Source: an uncultured Roseivirga sp.
GTDB taxonomy: Bacteria; Bacteroidota; Bacteroidia; Cytophagales; Cyclobacteriaceae
NCBI GenBank assembly: GCA_947493005.1
Contig: CANLOY010000001.1
Span: forward strand, 496,001 to 560,000
Length of the DNA: 64,000 bases
Direction of reading: 5' to 3'
Below, piece by piece: positions 42,002 through 50,929 of this stretch. The position numbers and the translations under genes were made by a program. Positions within the stretch are counted from its first letter, which is position 1; each line of letters begins with the position of its first letter. The notes below the pieces were generated by a model, which was given only the letters and a program-made list of their open reading frames with translations, made no database searches and was not told the origin of the DNA.

Positions 42002-43234
42002 CTAAATATCTACTTCTACTTGATTTCTGATTAGGTCTTCAAAAACTTCTCTTTTTCTAATCAAATGGGCTTTACCCTTATGAATTAATACTTCTGCTGG
42101 TCTTAACCTTGAGTTATAATTAGAAGCCATACTAAAGGCATAGGCTCCTGCATTTTTAAAAGCCAGAATATCTCCTTCTTTTACTTCATTAAGCTTGCGA
42201 TCAAGGCCAAAAGTATCGGTCTCACAGATATAACCTACTACTGTATAAACCCTACTAGTACCATTCGGATTGGATAGATTAACTATCTCATGATATGCAT
42301 CGTACATCATGGGTCTGATAAGGTGATTCATACCTGAATCTACACCAGCGAACACTGTAGCAGGAGTGGTCTTAACCACATTTGTTTTTACCAGAAACAA
42401 CCCTGACTCACTTACTATATACTTCCCTGGTTCAAACCACATTTCCAGCTCTCGTCCATAGTCTTTACAAAAGCTCTTAAAAGATTCACTCAGCTTAGCA
42501 CCAAGTTCCTCTATGTCTGTTGTAATGTCCCCCTCTTTGTAAGCTACTTTAAACCCACTTCCAAAGTCAATGAATTCAAGGTTTTCAAAACTCCTCGCTG
42601 TATCAAATAATATATCAGCCCCCCTTAAAAAGACTTCAGCATCTAATATATCAGATCCCGTATGCATGTGTAAACCTACCACATTGAGGTTATAGGTTTT
42701 TACTACTCTAAGAATATGTGCTAGTTGGTAGATAGATATTCCAAATTTGGAATCAGCATGCCCGGTAGATATTTTCTTGTTCCCTCCTGCCATTATATGC
42801 GGATTCAACCTGATGCATATAGGTACGGAACCATGGTACTCATGCCCAAACTGCTCTAGTATAGAAATGTTATCCAGATTAATCATTACACCAATCTCCA
42901 CCGCCTGTCTTATTTCTGAAAAAGAAACACAGTTAGGAGTATATAGTATTTGATCAGGAGAAAATCCTGCCTTTAACCCTAACTTAACTTCTTGAATAGA
43001 TACACAGTCAAGTTCTGAACCAAAGCTTTTTAGCAGCTTAAGTATTGAAAGGTTAGTTAAAGACTTGGTAGCATATTTTACTCTAAGCTTAACTCCTTTA
43101 AAGGCATTTGTAAGTCGATCGAATTGTGAACGAATCTTATCCGAATCATAAACATATAAAGGGGTTCCAAACTCTTCCGTTAGGTTTACTAAATCTACCC
43201 CTTGCACCGTATATTTGTTGTTTTCAACAAGCAT
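42002..43234 (-). CDS. lysA: diaminopimelate decarboxylase
   Basis: LysA makes L-lysine from meso-diaminopimelate. From the ATG at 43234 the 410-residue protein has the PLP Lys57 in KYATKSLTN, the HMHTGSD and DFGSGFKV motifs of fold-type III decarboxylases, EPGKYIV, and CETDTFGLDR near residue 345, which contains the catalytic Cys. A -7-like TATATTTG is on the minus strand at 43253-43260. It appears monocistronic. Confidence 0.95.
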   Translation of the reverse strand: MLVENNKYTVQGVDLVNLTEEFGTPLYVYDSDKIRSQFDRLTNAFKGVKLRVKYATKSLTNLSILKLLKSFGSELDCVSIQEVKLGLKAGFSPDQILYTPNCVSFSEIRQAVEIGVMINLDNISILEQFGHEYHGSVPICIRLNPHIMAGGNKKISTGHADSKFGISIYQLAHILRVVKTYNLNVVGLHMHTGSDILDAEVFLRGADILFDTARSFENLEFIDFGSGFKVAYKEGDITTDIEELGAKLSESFKSFCKDYGRELEMWFEPGKYIVSESGLFLVKTNVVKTTPATVFAGVDSGMNHLIRPMMYDAYHEIVNLSNPNGTSRVYTVVGYICETDTFGLDRKLNEVKEGDILAFKNAGAYAFSMASNYNSRLRPAEVLIHKGKAHLIRKREVFEDLIRNQVEVDI

Positions 43235-43270
43235 GATCAATCAATTGAACGCCAAATATAAGGGCTATAA

Positions 43271-43302
43271 AAAGAAAAGAGGAAGCATTCTAAAACTTCC
43301 TC
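43271..43302 (-). terminator. terminator of the acidic T9SS protein gene
   Basis: GAGGAAG and CTTCCTC (43279-43285, 43296-43302) form a 7-bp stem with a 10-base loop, followed on the minus strand by TTTTCTTTTT. It is 27 bases past the stop of the upstream gene. Confidence 0.65.
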
Positions 43303-43328
43303 CTCTCAGTTATATGAAAGCTTGAATT

Positions 43329-44339
43329 TTACTCTATGATTACTCTTTTGGTAAGGGCTTTGTTGTTTTGAATCACCTTCATGATGTAGATACCTTTTTC
43401 CTCATCCGTAAGATCTACTTTGAAGTCATATTTTCCATCTACTGGCTTACCTGTTTTGTCATACACTTTATTTCCATTGGGCCCGATTACAGATATATAA
43501 ATCGGAGCATCGCTACCTGTCTCCAACTCTACATCAAAGCGTCCATCACTCGGATTAGGATAGAAGTTAATGTCCCTCAGCTCCAGACTTTCCATATCTT
43601 CAGTGCCAGCTGCTTTTTTATCCTCGTCTCTTGCCGACCTGATAAAGACACTCACTCTGGAAATTACACGCACATCATCGTCATCGTCTCCGAAACTCGA
43701 CCAGCTTCTCCATTTATTACCAAAATCGTCATCATCAAAATCAAAGTCGAAAACCATGTTTCCAAATTGATCTTTCAAAGCCTTTCTTAGTGAATCAATA
43801 TCCATCACCTCATCACCATTGAAGAAGAAACGACCATTATCATTTTTAAAGTTGAATTTTTGCATCAATGAATCCATATCCATGAAATTGTCATGGTCAA
43901 AACCAAACGAAAATGAGTTTGGACCAAAACCTTTCATCATTCCTTTAAGATGACTTCTTAAAGAATCAATATCGAAGTCAAAATCATGATCCCAGAATCC
44001 TTGACCCGGACCACTATGAAAGAAAAACTTTGGCTGACTTCCGTTGTTGCTTCCAAACCTGAAAGAGAAAGAATCTGTATTAATACCATACTTCTCCAAA
44101 TCCGGATCATTCTTCATATCCTCGTATGAATCATATGTTTTTTCAAAAGTAGTTTCGTCATTACCCTTCTTGATTACTACTTTCAGTTTGACCTTACCAT
44201 CTTCTGTATTAGAAATGGAAACAGACTGACTCTCTCTTACATTTTCAGTTTGAGCCAATGCATGATAATTGTAGCTAACCATTAGCATCAGCGTAAGAAA
44301 AGCAGATAAGAAAATTGTTTTTTGTTTTGACCTATTCAT
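43329..44339 (-). CDS. acidic repeat protein with T9SS type A sorting domain
   Basis: The 336-residue protein has a signal peptide (about 1-30) and ends in a T9SS type A domain (from about residue 257: FYPNPSDGRFDVELE, then KGIYIMKVIQNNKALTKRVII), so it is secreted and surface-exposed. The middle holds three D-x-DSL repeats (FDIDSLRSHLKGM, MDMDSLMQKFNF, MDIDSLRKALKDQF) and runs of Asp/Phe such as FDFDFDDDDF and DDDDD. The acidic clusters suggest calcium binding, which is inference. It is divergent from the RprXY-like two-component genes, with the GTTAA array between. A -7-like TACTTTTG lies on the minus strand at 44366-44373. Confidence 0.82.
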   Translation of the reverse strand: MNRSKQKTIFLSAFLTLMLMVSYNYHALAQTENVRESQSVSISNTEDGKVKLKVVIKKGNDETTFEKTYDSYEDMKNDPDLEKYGINTDSFSFRFGSNNGSQPKFFFHSGPGQGFWDHDFDFDIDSLRSHLKGMMKGFGPNSFSFGFDHDNFMDMDSLMQKFNFKNDNGRFFFNGDEVMDIDSLRKALKDQFGNMVFDFDFDDDDFGNKWRSWSSFGDDDDDVRVISRVSVFIRSARDEDKKAAGTEDMESLELRDINFYPNPSDGRFDVELETGSDAPIYISVIGPNGNKVYDKTGKPVDGKYDFKVDLTDEEKGIYIMKVIQNNKALTKRVIIE

Positions 44340-44395
44340 AACTGTAACCTTTTAAAAGCTCTAATCAAAAGTACTGAGAACCAATGCAAAACGAT

Positions 44396-44431
44396 GTTAA
44401 AGAGGGGTTAAACGATGTTAATTATTGTTAA
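44396..44431. promoter_or_regulatory. four-copy GTTAA direct-repeat array
   Basis: GTTAA occurs at 44396, 44407, 44417 and 44427, with spacings of 11, 10 and 10 bases, all in the same orientation. Within it AACGATGTTAA is duplicated exactly 21 bases apart (44390-44400, 44411-44421). Direct repeats of one DNA turn are the usual binding pattern of OmpR-family regulators such as CpxR (GTAAA-N5-GTAAA). The array is in the divergent region in front of such a regulator's operon. Confidence 0.6.
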
Positions 44432-44470
44432 GTAGTCGGATGTGGCATAATATTTAAACTACTTTTGAAT

Positions 44471-46057
44471 ATGACGCGTACGCGAATTCGTTGGTTGATT
44501 GGATTGCTAAGTTGTGCACTAATTGGATTAATAGCTTTCCAGTATTACTGGATTACTGAAGTTACCAAAGTGAACAAGGAACGCTTTAACCAAAGCGTCA
44601 ACGATGCTTTGAATAGTGTAACTCAAAAGCTGGCAATTGAAAATGGAATCAATTTTCTAGAAGATGACATGCGAGCCAGACCTCCCCTAAGAAGAGTAAA
44701 TACCAATGTGCGCAGAGATTCTTTGAACGAGTCAATCCCAGTCAATAATCAAGAGCATATCCGTGCACAAGACATTCCGAACCCGGAAGAATTTTTTAGT
44801 AGCTTTTTTAGAATTTCAGTAGATGAGACAACCGGAGAAGTCTTCTTTCAAATAGACTTTGAGGCTTTTTCGAGAGCTACATTTCCGAATCAACCATCAT
44901 TTGTAAATCCAAGAGATCAGCAAATCCAGATGGAACGTCAGATGAACAGGCAAATGGACTTGTTGAAGCAACGTTGGGCTCGTCACCTGGTGGGAAGCGA
45001 TAATCTCTTTGCTCGTGTTGACCCTCCCCGTTTAGATACCCTTCTTGCTGCGGAACTAGAAGACCGAGGTCTGGACATGACCTATAACTACGGCATACTT
45101 CATAAGCCTACGAATGAATTAAAGCTATTAAATGCAGACAATAGGAACGCCAGCGAAGACATTAAGTCTTCTGATCTGATGGTCAACCTTTTTCCAACTG
45201 ACTTAGTTGACAGGGATTTCTACCTGGCCATTGACTTTCCTAATGAAAGGAACTACCTGCTCAACAAGGCTATTTTACCTCTCTCGGCATCAGGTCTTCT
45301 CCTCATTATTGTTATTGGTTGTTTTGCCTATGCCATCATGGTTATTCTACGACAAAAGAAGCTCTCAGAAATTAAGAACGATTTTGTGAATAATATGACC
45401 CATGAGTTCAAAACGCCTATAGCCACCGTGTCTTTGGCAACTGAAGCACTACAAGATGATGACATAAAAGGTAACAAGGCTATTGTAGATCGCTATGTTA
45501 AGGTGATAAGAGATGAGAATAAACGACTAGGGATGCAAGTCGAAAAGGTGCTTCAAATTGCTAGTCTGGATAAGAAAGACTTCAAATTAAAATTTGAACA
45601 AGCTGATATTCATAACATCATCGAAAAAGCATTGGTCAATATCAATCTAATGGTTGAAAAAAAGGGAGGGTCAATTAGCAGCCAGCTTTTTGCAGCTAGC
45701 TCAATTCTAGAAGCAGACAAAGTCCACCTTACAAATATCATTTACAACCTTCTTGACAACGCCAATAAGTATTCACCAGATGCGCCAGAGATTAACATTC
45801 GAACTGATAATATCTCCTCTGGTATAATTCTAAAGATTTCAGATAAAGGAATTGGTATGTCTAAAGAGGCTACCGAGAAAATTTTTGATAAATTCTATCG
45901 TGTTTCCACTGGAAATGTTCACGATGTAAAAGGCTTTGGTTTAGGTCTTTCTTATGTTAAAAACATAGTTGAAATGCACAAAGGCTCTATTAACGTCAAA
46001 AGCGAAATAGGCAAAGGCAGCACATTTAAAATATACTTACCTTTCAAACATGGCTAG
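44471..46057 (+). CDS. membrane sensor histidine kinase (RprX-like)
   Basis: From the ATG at 44471 the 528-residue protein has a first transmembrane helix (about 8-26, WLIGLLSCALIGLIAFQYYW), a periplasmic region of about 240 residues and a second helix (about 272-294). HisKA follows with DFVNNMTHEFKTPIATVSLA, then an ATPase domain with NIIYNLLDNANKYSPD, ISDKGIGMS and GFGLGLSYVKNIVEMHKG. It pairs with the response regulator that overlaps its end by eight bases. This architecture matches the Bacteroidetes RprX/RprY system, which is tied to envelope or redox stress in some species. The identity is by resemblance only. Confidence 0.93.
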   Translation: MTRTRIRWLIGLLSCALIGLIAFQYYWITEVTKVNKERFNQSVNDALNSVTQKLAIENGINFLEDDMRARPPLRRVNTNVRRDSLNESIPVNNQEHIRAQDIPNPEEFFSSFFRISVDETTGEVFFQIDFEAFSRATFPNQPSFVNPRDQQIQMERQMNRQMDLLKQRWARHLVGSDNLFARVDPPRLDTLLAAELEDRGLDMTYNYGILHKPTNELKLLNADNRNASEDIKSSDLMVNLFPTDLVDRDFYLAIDFPNERNYLLNKAILPLSASGLLLIIVIGCFAYAIMVILRQKKLSEIKNDFVNNMTHEFKTPIATVSLATEALQDDDIKGNKAIVDRYVKVIRDENKRLGMQVEKVLQIASLDKKDFKLKFEQADIHNIIEKALVNINLMVEKKGGSISSQLFAASSILEADKVHLTNIIYNLLDNANKYSPDAPEINIRTDNISSGIILKISDKGIGMSKEATEKIFDKFYRVSTGNVHDVKGFGLGLSYVKNIVEMHKGSINVKSEIGKGSTFKIYLPFKHG

Positions 46058-46754
46058 TTTCAAACTTTTACTTGTTGAAGACGATCCGAACCTGGGTCAG
46101 ATACTTAATGAATATTTATCATTGAAGGGCTACGAAACTACGCTTTGCCGAGATGGTGAAGAGGGTCTCAGTGCTTTCAAGAGGGAGTCATTTGATCTAT
46201 GCCTCTTTGACATTATGCTGCCCAAGAAAGACGGCTTTTCTATGGCCAAGGAAATCAGGAGAAGCGACTCCGTGACTCCAATTATATTCCTGACAGCCAA
46301 ATCAATGAAAGAAGACACTATTGAGGGGTTTAAAATTGGTGGCGATGATTATATCACCAAGCCTTTTAGTATGGAAGAGCTATTGTTAAGAATTCAGGCC
46401 ATTTTAAGAAGAACTGCGGAAAAGAACCCTCAAATCTCTGATCAGAAAGAATTTGATTTCGGAACGTTCCACTTTGATTACGACAAACAGCTCCTAATTA
46501 AGGCTTCGGAACAAACAAAACTCACCTCAAAAGAATCTGAATTGTTAAGACTTCTTTGCCTTCATATTAATCAACCATTAGACCGATCCATTGCACTAAA
46601 AATGATTTGGAGAGATGACAGTTATTTCAATGCCAGAAGTATGGATGTATATATAGCCAAGCTCAGAAAACACCTTAAGGCTGACCCTACGGTACAAATC
46701 ATGACTCTGCATGGTTCTGGTTTTAAATTGATAACCAACGCCCAGACAACTTAA
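46050..46754 (+). CDS. OmpR-family response regulator (RprY-like)
   Basis: Residues 3-120 form a receiver domain with VEDDP, phospho-acceptor in LCLFDIMLPKKDG (about Asp53), FLTAKS and DYITKPFS. Residues 135-230 are a winged-helix OmpR-type DNA-binding domain (LTSKESELLRLLCLHINQPLDR, ARSMDVYIAKLRKHLK, MTLHGSGFKLI). It should be phosphorylated by the preceding kinase and is a good candidate to bind the GTTAA array upstream of its own operon. The following 144 bases (46755-46898) have a T run near 46787 but no strong hairpin. Confidence 0.95.
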   Translation: MASFKLLLVEDDPNLGQILNEYLSLKGYETTLCRDGEEGLSAFKRESFDLCLFDIMLPKKDGFSMAKEIRRSDSVTPIIFLTAKSMKEDTIEGFKIGGDDYITKPFSMEELLLRIQAILRRTAEKNPQISDQKEFDFGTFHFDYDKQLLIKASEQTKLTSKESELLRLLCLHINQPLDRSIALKMIWRDDSYFNARSMDVYIAKLRKHLKADPTVQIMTLHGSGFKLITNAQTT

Positions 46755-46898
46755 AAACAGGTTGTTTATACTTGGGAAGCTCGCCCTTTTTTTGTATGTT
46801 CATAAGCTTCGGTTATAACAATTATTTAAACTGGATTTTCACTTTTCTGGTTTAATATTTACTAGTTTTGGCCTCTTTCAATTTTTCAGGAGAAACTT

Positions 46899-47621
46899 AT
46901 GATTCAGATTATACCTTCTATTTCAATTATTGACGGAAAGCTCACCAGGCTAAAGCAAGGTGATTATGCAAGTGAGAAGGTCTATAAGAATAGCCCTGTA
47001 GATATTGCCCGGCAATTTGAGGATTTTGGTATAAAAAAGATTCACCTGGTTGATTTGGATGGAGCCAGAAAAGGAAGCCCGATTAACTACCACATTCTTG
47101 AAGCCATAGCGGGCTATACAGGTCTTGAGGTTGACTTCAGCGGTGGTATTTCTACTGATGGAGATATAAGCAAAGCCTATGAATATGGAGCCACTTCGAT
47201 AACTGCAGCTTCAATAGCCATTGACAGGAAAGAACTCTTTTCTTCTTGGATGATGTCATACGGAAGAGAAAAAATCACACTTGGAGCGGATGCAAAAAAA
47301 GGAAAAATCTCTATTAGGGGCTGGCAAAAAAATACTCAGACCAACCTGGAGGATCATATAGATTATTTCTATATGAGAGGCATCAAGTATGTTAAAAGTT
47401 CTGATGTAGAAAAAGACGGAATTCAGGAAGGTCCTAATTTCGAAATGTACGAAAGACTAGTTAGCAAGTTCCCAAACGTCCACTTTCTTGCAAGTGGTGG
47501 AGTTCGATCAGTAGATGATATTAAAAGGTTAGAGGATATAGGAGTTAAGGGGGTGATTTTCGGACGTACTTACTACGAAGGTAACCTTACCTTGAAAGAC
47601 ATTGAGGGCTTATTGAAGTAA
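46899..47621 (+). CDS. HisA-like (beta/alpha)8 isomerase, catalytic Asp replaced
   Basis: The 240-residue protein matches HisA throughout (GKLTRLKQGDYASEKVY, IHLVDLDGAR, SDVEKDGIQEG, LASGGVRSVDDIKRL, FGRTYYEG). In standard HisA the segment PAxDxxxG supplies the catalytic Asp (Asp7/8); here it reads PSISIIDGK, with Ser9 at that site. The second acid (GADAKKG) is kept, but the usual VGGG phosphate loop is FSGG. No other his genes are near. It may be an isomerase variant using another residue, or a paralogue with a different role. A -7-like TAGTTTTG lies at 46863-46870. Confidence 0.82.
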   Translation: MIQIIPSISIIDGKLTRLKQGDYASEKVYKNSPVDIARQFEDFGIKKIHLVDLDGARKGSPINYHILEAIAGYTGLEVDFSGGISTDGDISKAYEYGATSITAASIAIDRKELFSSWMMSYGREKITLGADAKKGKISIRGWQKNTQTNLEDHIDYFYMRGIKYVKSSDVEKDGIQEGPNFEMYERLVSKFPNVHFLASGGVRSVDDIKRLEDIGVKGVIFGRTYYEGNLTLKDIEGLLK

Positions 47622-47639
47622 GCTGGTTTCCTAAACTGA

Positions 47640-50027
47640 TTAGAAGGTATAGCTCAACTTTAAACTAATATTTCTTCCTAGTTCATCGGCATAATACCTA
47701 AACCTGTTCAAGTAATCTCTATAGCTATTGTTAAAAAGGTTATCTACGGATAGGTATACATTAATGGTCTGGTCTTCTTTGAAGCTCCAATCAAAACCTC
47801 CACTTATATTGAAGTTTATATATCCGCTTGGTGGAGCTACAAAATCAAAAATACTTGGGTCACTGGCAAAAAGATCCGCATCAGTTCTATTAGCATCCAA
47901 AACCTCCTGAATGCTAACCACTCTTGGTGCATTTCTCTGTCTATCTACCACTTTAAAACCAGCCGAAAAGAAAGGGCTAGCTAGTCTTCCTTCTTTGAAA
48001 TGATATCGTAATGTGCTTTCCAGCTGATTAGCAGGCATGTTAATCAGAGGACTATCCAACCTCCTGTCCTTCGCTCTTATTAATGAAATGCGTGTATTCA
48101 AATCAAAACTATCAGAAAAATGATACTCAAAGTCGGTATCCAAACCATAAATTAAAGCATTGGTTTGACGGTACCTGAAAACAGGAAACGCTCCCCTGAT
48201 TGTCAACTCAACACTTTCTGGTCTTAAGTAGATGTAATCATTTATAATGTTGTAATAAGCAGATACATTCAGACTGAGTTTTTGGGTTTGCTTTTCTAGA
48301 CTCGTTATCCACTTAATGGCCTTTTCTGATTTTAACTGATCATTACCCTCCTCAATGGCTGCAGCACCTTGATGAAGTCCTTCACTATATAATTCATTTA
48401 CGTGAGGTGCTCTCCAGGCGGTACCAACATTTGACCTCAAAGTCCATTCATTGGCAAGGAAGAAAATACCTCCCACTGAGCCAGTGAGATTATTAAAGTC
48501 AAACTCAGGTTTAAGTAAATTGTTGCTTCGGTCAAATCGTTTAACTAGGTAGTGTTTAAAGTCGTACCTAACACCTAACTCTAATTCGAATGCTGGTTGA
48601 ATGTAACGACTTATAAGGTGTGCCCCTGCTGTCCAGTTTTGGAAATTGGGAATTAGTGGCCTTATTCCGGTTTCAGAATCATTGCTATTATCTTGATACA
48701 TAAAGCTCGCACCAACATCCCATTTCCAATTGTTTTTAGCCACCATATCCAAGTCAACATCAAGGGTATGCGTTATCAAATCCAAAGACAAAGCAGGAAT
48801 TCCAGAGCGTCCAGCTCTTCTGGGATCGAACTCTCTTCTCTCATTTCTTTGCAATCCATATTGAACAGAAAATGCTCCTAAATTCTCCAAATCAATGTGC
48901 CCATTTGTCTTTAACAGTTGATGGCTAACTGCTTGAAAGGGATTATTAATGTCATAGCTAAAATCTCTAATGAATAAAGGACGATCACTATCTATGGCAA
49001 TTGCCAGATCAGTCAGGTTACCAGTATGTGCGCTTCTTAGTACCCCCAGATCTGAATTGAAGCTACTGTAAAAGATTTCTAGCCCGGCATTCTCTTTATG
49101 ATAGCCCAAACCAAGAGAAAAGTTCTTTTCTTGAGTTCCTGTATTTGTTAATCTATAATCAGGAGTTCTTGAGTCTCCAGCTCTTTTGTAAGTTCCTTGT
49201 AATCTCCAGCCAAAACCATCCAAACCATCAATTCCTCCTTCAAGTAATAGCGAACTAGCGTAGAGTCCACTATTAGATGCTCCTACAACATTCACTTTTC
49301 CTGCTACCGGAGGTGAATCTGGCAACTCTGATGGATTAACCAAAATAACTCCTCCAATGGCATCAGATCCATACTTTACTGCTGCTGCCCCCTTAATCAA
49401 CTTCAGATTATTGGCAACGAATGGATCAATTTCAGGAGCATGTTCTTGCCCCCATTTTTGACCTTCTTGACGAATTCCATTGTTAAGTATCAAGATTCTG
49501 TTGCTATGCAAACCATGGATAATAGGTTTGGCAATAGTAGGACCGGTTTGTAACATGTTTACCCCGGAAATATTTGTAAGAGTTTCGCCCAAAGAACTTC
49601 CAGCAGACTGGTTTAGTTTTAACTTGTCAATGCTGCTTTGTTGGAGAGATACTACTTCTTCAACTTTTTCCCCTTCTACGGTAACTTCTTCAAGGTCCTT
49701 TACATCCACTTCTAGCTTTATTGTCAGTTCATTATTCCCCCTTGTGAGTGAGTACTTCTTTTCGAAACGCTTAAAGCCAACATATCTAACAATGATTGAA
49801 ATTTGAGAATCACATAAATTATTAATTACAAAAGTTCCATCAGGCTCGTTTATCAATGACTTTCGGTCTTCACCACTAATAACTTCTATTGTAGCTCTCG
49901 GAATAGGTTGCGAGTCTTCCGTAGATATAACCTTTCCTAGCAGATTATATGAGCAAGGGGTTTGCGCATTTAAGGAAGCACAAAATAATAAGAAGAAATA
50001 TGAAAGTATAAACCGCTTTTTTAGCAT
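47640..50027 (-). CDS. TonB-dependent outer-membrane receptor
   Basis: I use the ATG at 50027 (MLKKRFILSYFFLLFCASLNAQ as signal peptide); the longer frame to 50069 would start upstream of the promoter. The 795-residue protein has a carboxypeptidase-regulatory-like domain (about 25-105), a plug domain (about 110-225: NISGVNMLQTGPTIAKPIIH, IKGAAAVKYGSDAIGGVILV) and a 22-strand-type barrel ending in ISLKLSYTF. HGLHSNRILILNNGIRQEGQ is typical of receptors for metals or metal complexes. The substrate is not resolved and no SusD-like gene is adjacent. Confidence 0.93.
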   Translation of the reverse strand: MLKKRFILSYFFLLFCASLNAQTPCSYNLLGKVISTEDSQPIPRATIEVISGEDRKSLINEPDGTFVINNLCDSQISIIVRYVGFKRFEKKYSLTRGNNELTIKLEVDVKDLEEVTVEGEKVEEVVSLQQSSIDKLKLNQSAGSSLGETLTNISGVNMLQTGPTIAKPIIHGLHSNRILILNNGIRQEGQKWGQEHAPEIDPFVANNLKLIKGAAAVKYGSDAIGGVILVNPSELPDSPPVAGKVNVVGASNSGLYASSLLLEGGIDGLDGFGWRLQGTYKRAGDSRTPDYRLTNTGTQEKNFSLGLGYHKENAGLEIFYSSFNSDLGVLRSAHTGNLTDLAIAIDSDRPLFIRDFSYDINNPFQAVSHQLLKTNGHIDLENLGAFSVQYGLQRNERREFDPRRAGRSGIPALSLDLITHTLDVDLDMVAKNNWKWDVGASFMYQDNSNDSETGIRPLIPNFQNWTAGAHLISRYIQPAFELELGVRYDFKHYLVKRFDRSNNLLKPEFDFNNLTGSVGGIFFLANEWTLRSNVGTAWRAPHVNELYSEGLHQGAAAIEEGNDQLKSEKAIKWITSLEKQTQKLSLNVSAYYNIINDYIYLRPESVELTIRGAFPVFRYRQTNALIYGLDTDFEYHFSDSFDLNTRISLIRAKDRRLDSPLINMPANQLESTLRYHFKEGRLASPFFSAGFKVVDRQRNAPRVVSIQEVLDANRTDADLFASDPSIFDFVAPPSGYINFNISGGFDWSFKEDQTINVYLSVDNLFNNSYRDYLNRFRYYADELGRNISLKLSYTF

Positions 50028-50031
50028 CCGG

Positions 50032-50066
50032 CAAATGTATGTTTTTTCGCAACAATATTGCAAAAA
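50032..50066 (-). promoter_or_regulatory. promoter of the TonB receptor gene
   Basis: On the minus strand TACATTTG (50032-50039) matches the -7 consensus, and TTTTTG (50061-50066) gives a -33 TTG with a 21-base spacer, within the usual 17-23. The ATG follows the -7 box by only four bases, so transcription may begin at or next to the start codon. Confidence 0.55.
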
Positions 50067-50099
50067 CAAAATTTTGAACGGTAAAGCGAGAATTAAGTT

Positions 50100-50471
50100 T
50101 TACTCAAACACATCTACGTGCTTGAACTTGTAGATTAAGTAGTAAAGGATGTTGAATGAAACTCCTGATTTGCCTTCTTTTTCTTTGATTTTTGGTTTAT
50201 CAGGGCCGTCAGAGACTGGAGTTGCCTTTTGTGGTACACCATTAATTGGTTTCGCATCTGGAAGTTCTTCAGCTGGAACTCTAAATTCGTTTAATGGTTC
50301 TGGTTTGTTTTCTTCAAGTATAACCTCTCTATTGGAAGAATCAGAACTAACAATCACTCCTTCTTCTCTCTCCTCCTCAGTTCCTCCTTCTTCCTGAGCT
50401 TGAGCGTTAACACTCATAAAACACAGCCCCATTAAACAGGCTGTCGCGAATACTGTGACCTTTTTCAGCAT
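50100..50471 (-). CDS. small secreted hypothetical protein, acidic and Pro-rich
   Basis: I do not recognise this 123-residue protein. It has a clear signal peptide (about 1-25, VFATACLMGLCFMSVNAQAQ), then an acidic, disordered, Pro/Glu/Lys-rich middle with runs such as EEEREE and PDKPKIKEKEGKSG. The C-terminal stretch is hydrophobic and aromatic (FNILYYLIYKFKHVDVF), which could be a membrane-associating helix or strand. It precedes the TonB receptor gene with a 72-base gap, so it may be a separate or partly linked unit. Confidence 0.65.
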   Translation of the reverse strand: MLKKVTVFATACLMGLCFMSVNAQAQEEGGTEEEREEGVIVSSDSSNREVILEENKPEPLNEFRVPAEELPDAKPINGVPQKATPVSDGPDKPKIKEKEGKSGVSFNILYYLIYKFKHVDVFE

Positions 50472-50507
50472 ACTCTACTCAGTAAGGGGTCATAAAAATA
50501 ACAAAAT

Positions 50508-50542
50508 TTTGTAACTAGCTTAACGTCACACTAATAAATTTG
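50508..50542 (+). promoter_or_regulatory. promoter of the csaA-murF/alr operon
   Basis: TTTG (50508-50511) and TAAATTTG (50535-50542) fit the -33/-7 consensus with a 23-base spacer, 38 bases before the csaA ATG. Confidence 0.5.
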
Positions 50543-50580
50543 TTCCAATAAACTCTAATTCTTTTTATACTTCAACAATT

Positions 50581-50919
50581 ATGACTCTAATTAACTGGCA
50601 AGATTTCGAAAAAGTATCTCTAAGAATTGGAACAATTGTAAAGGCCGAAGTTTATGCAGAAGCAAAAAGGCCTGCTTATATTGTTCATGTTGATTTAGGT
50701 GAGGAATTAGGAGTAAAAAAAACAAGTGCCCAAATCACAAAAAGATATCAACCAGAAGAACTAATCGGAAAACAGGTGGTATGTGTAACTAATTTTCCTC
50801 CAAAGCAAATTGGAAAAATCATGTCTGAAGTACTGATTACAGGGTTTCCAGATGATAATGGGGATGTGGTTCTCTGTACTCCAGATTTCAAGGTTCCTAA
50901 TGGTGTAAAGCTTTTTTAA
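50581..50919 (+). CDS. csaA: CsaA-type tRNA-binding-domain protein
   Basis: The 112-residue protein is a stand-alone OB-fold tRNA-binding domain of the CsaA type: INWQDFEKVSLRIGTIVKAE at the start, KRPAYIVHVDLGEELGVKKTSAQIT, and GKQVVCVTNFPPKQIGKIMSEVLITGF with the family motif. CsaA proteins are reported to bind tRNA-like substrates and act as secretion chaperones in Bacillus. It starts the operon with murF-alr 10 bases downstream. Confidence 0.92.
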   Translation: MTLINWQDFEKVSLRIGTIVKAEVYAEAKRPAYIVHVDLGEELGVKKTSAQITKRYQPEELIGKQVVCVTNFPPKQIGKIMSEVLITGFPDDNGDVVLCTPDFKVPNGVKLF

Positions 50920-50929
50920 AATTACTGTA

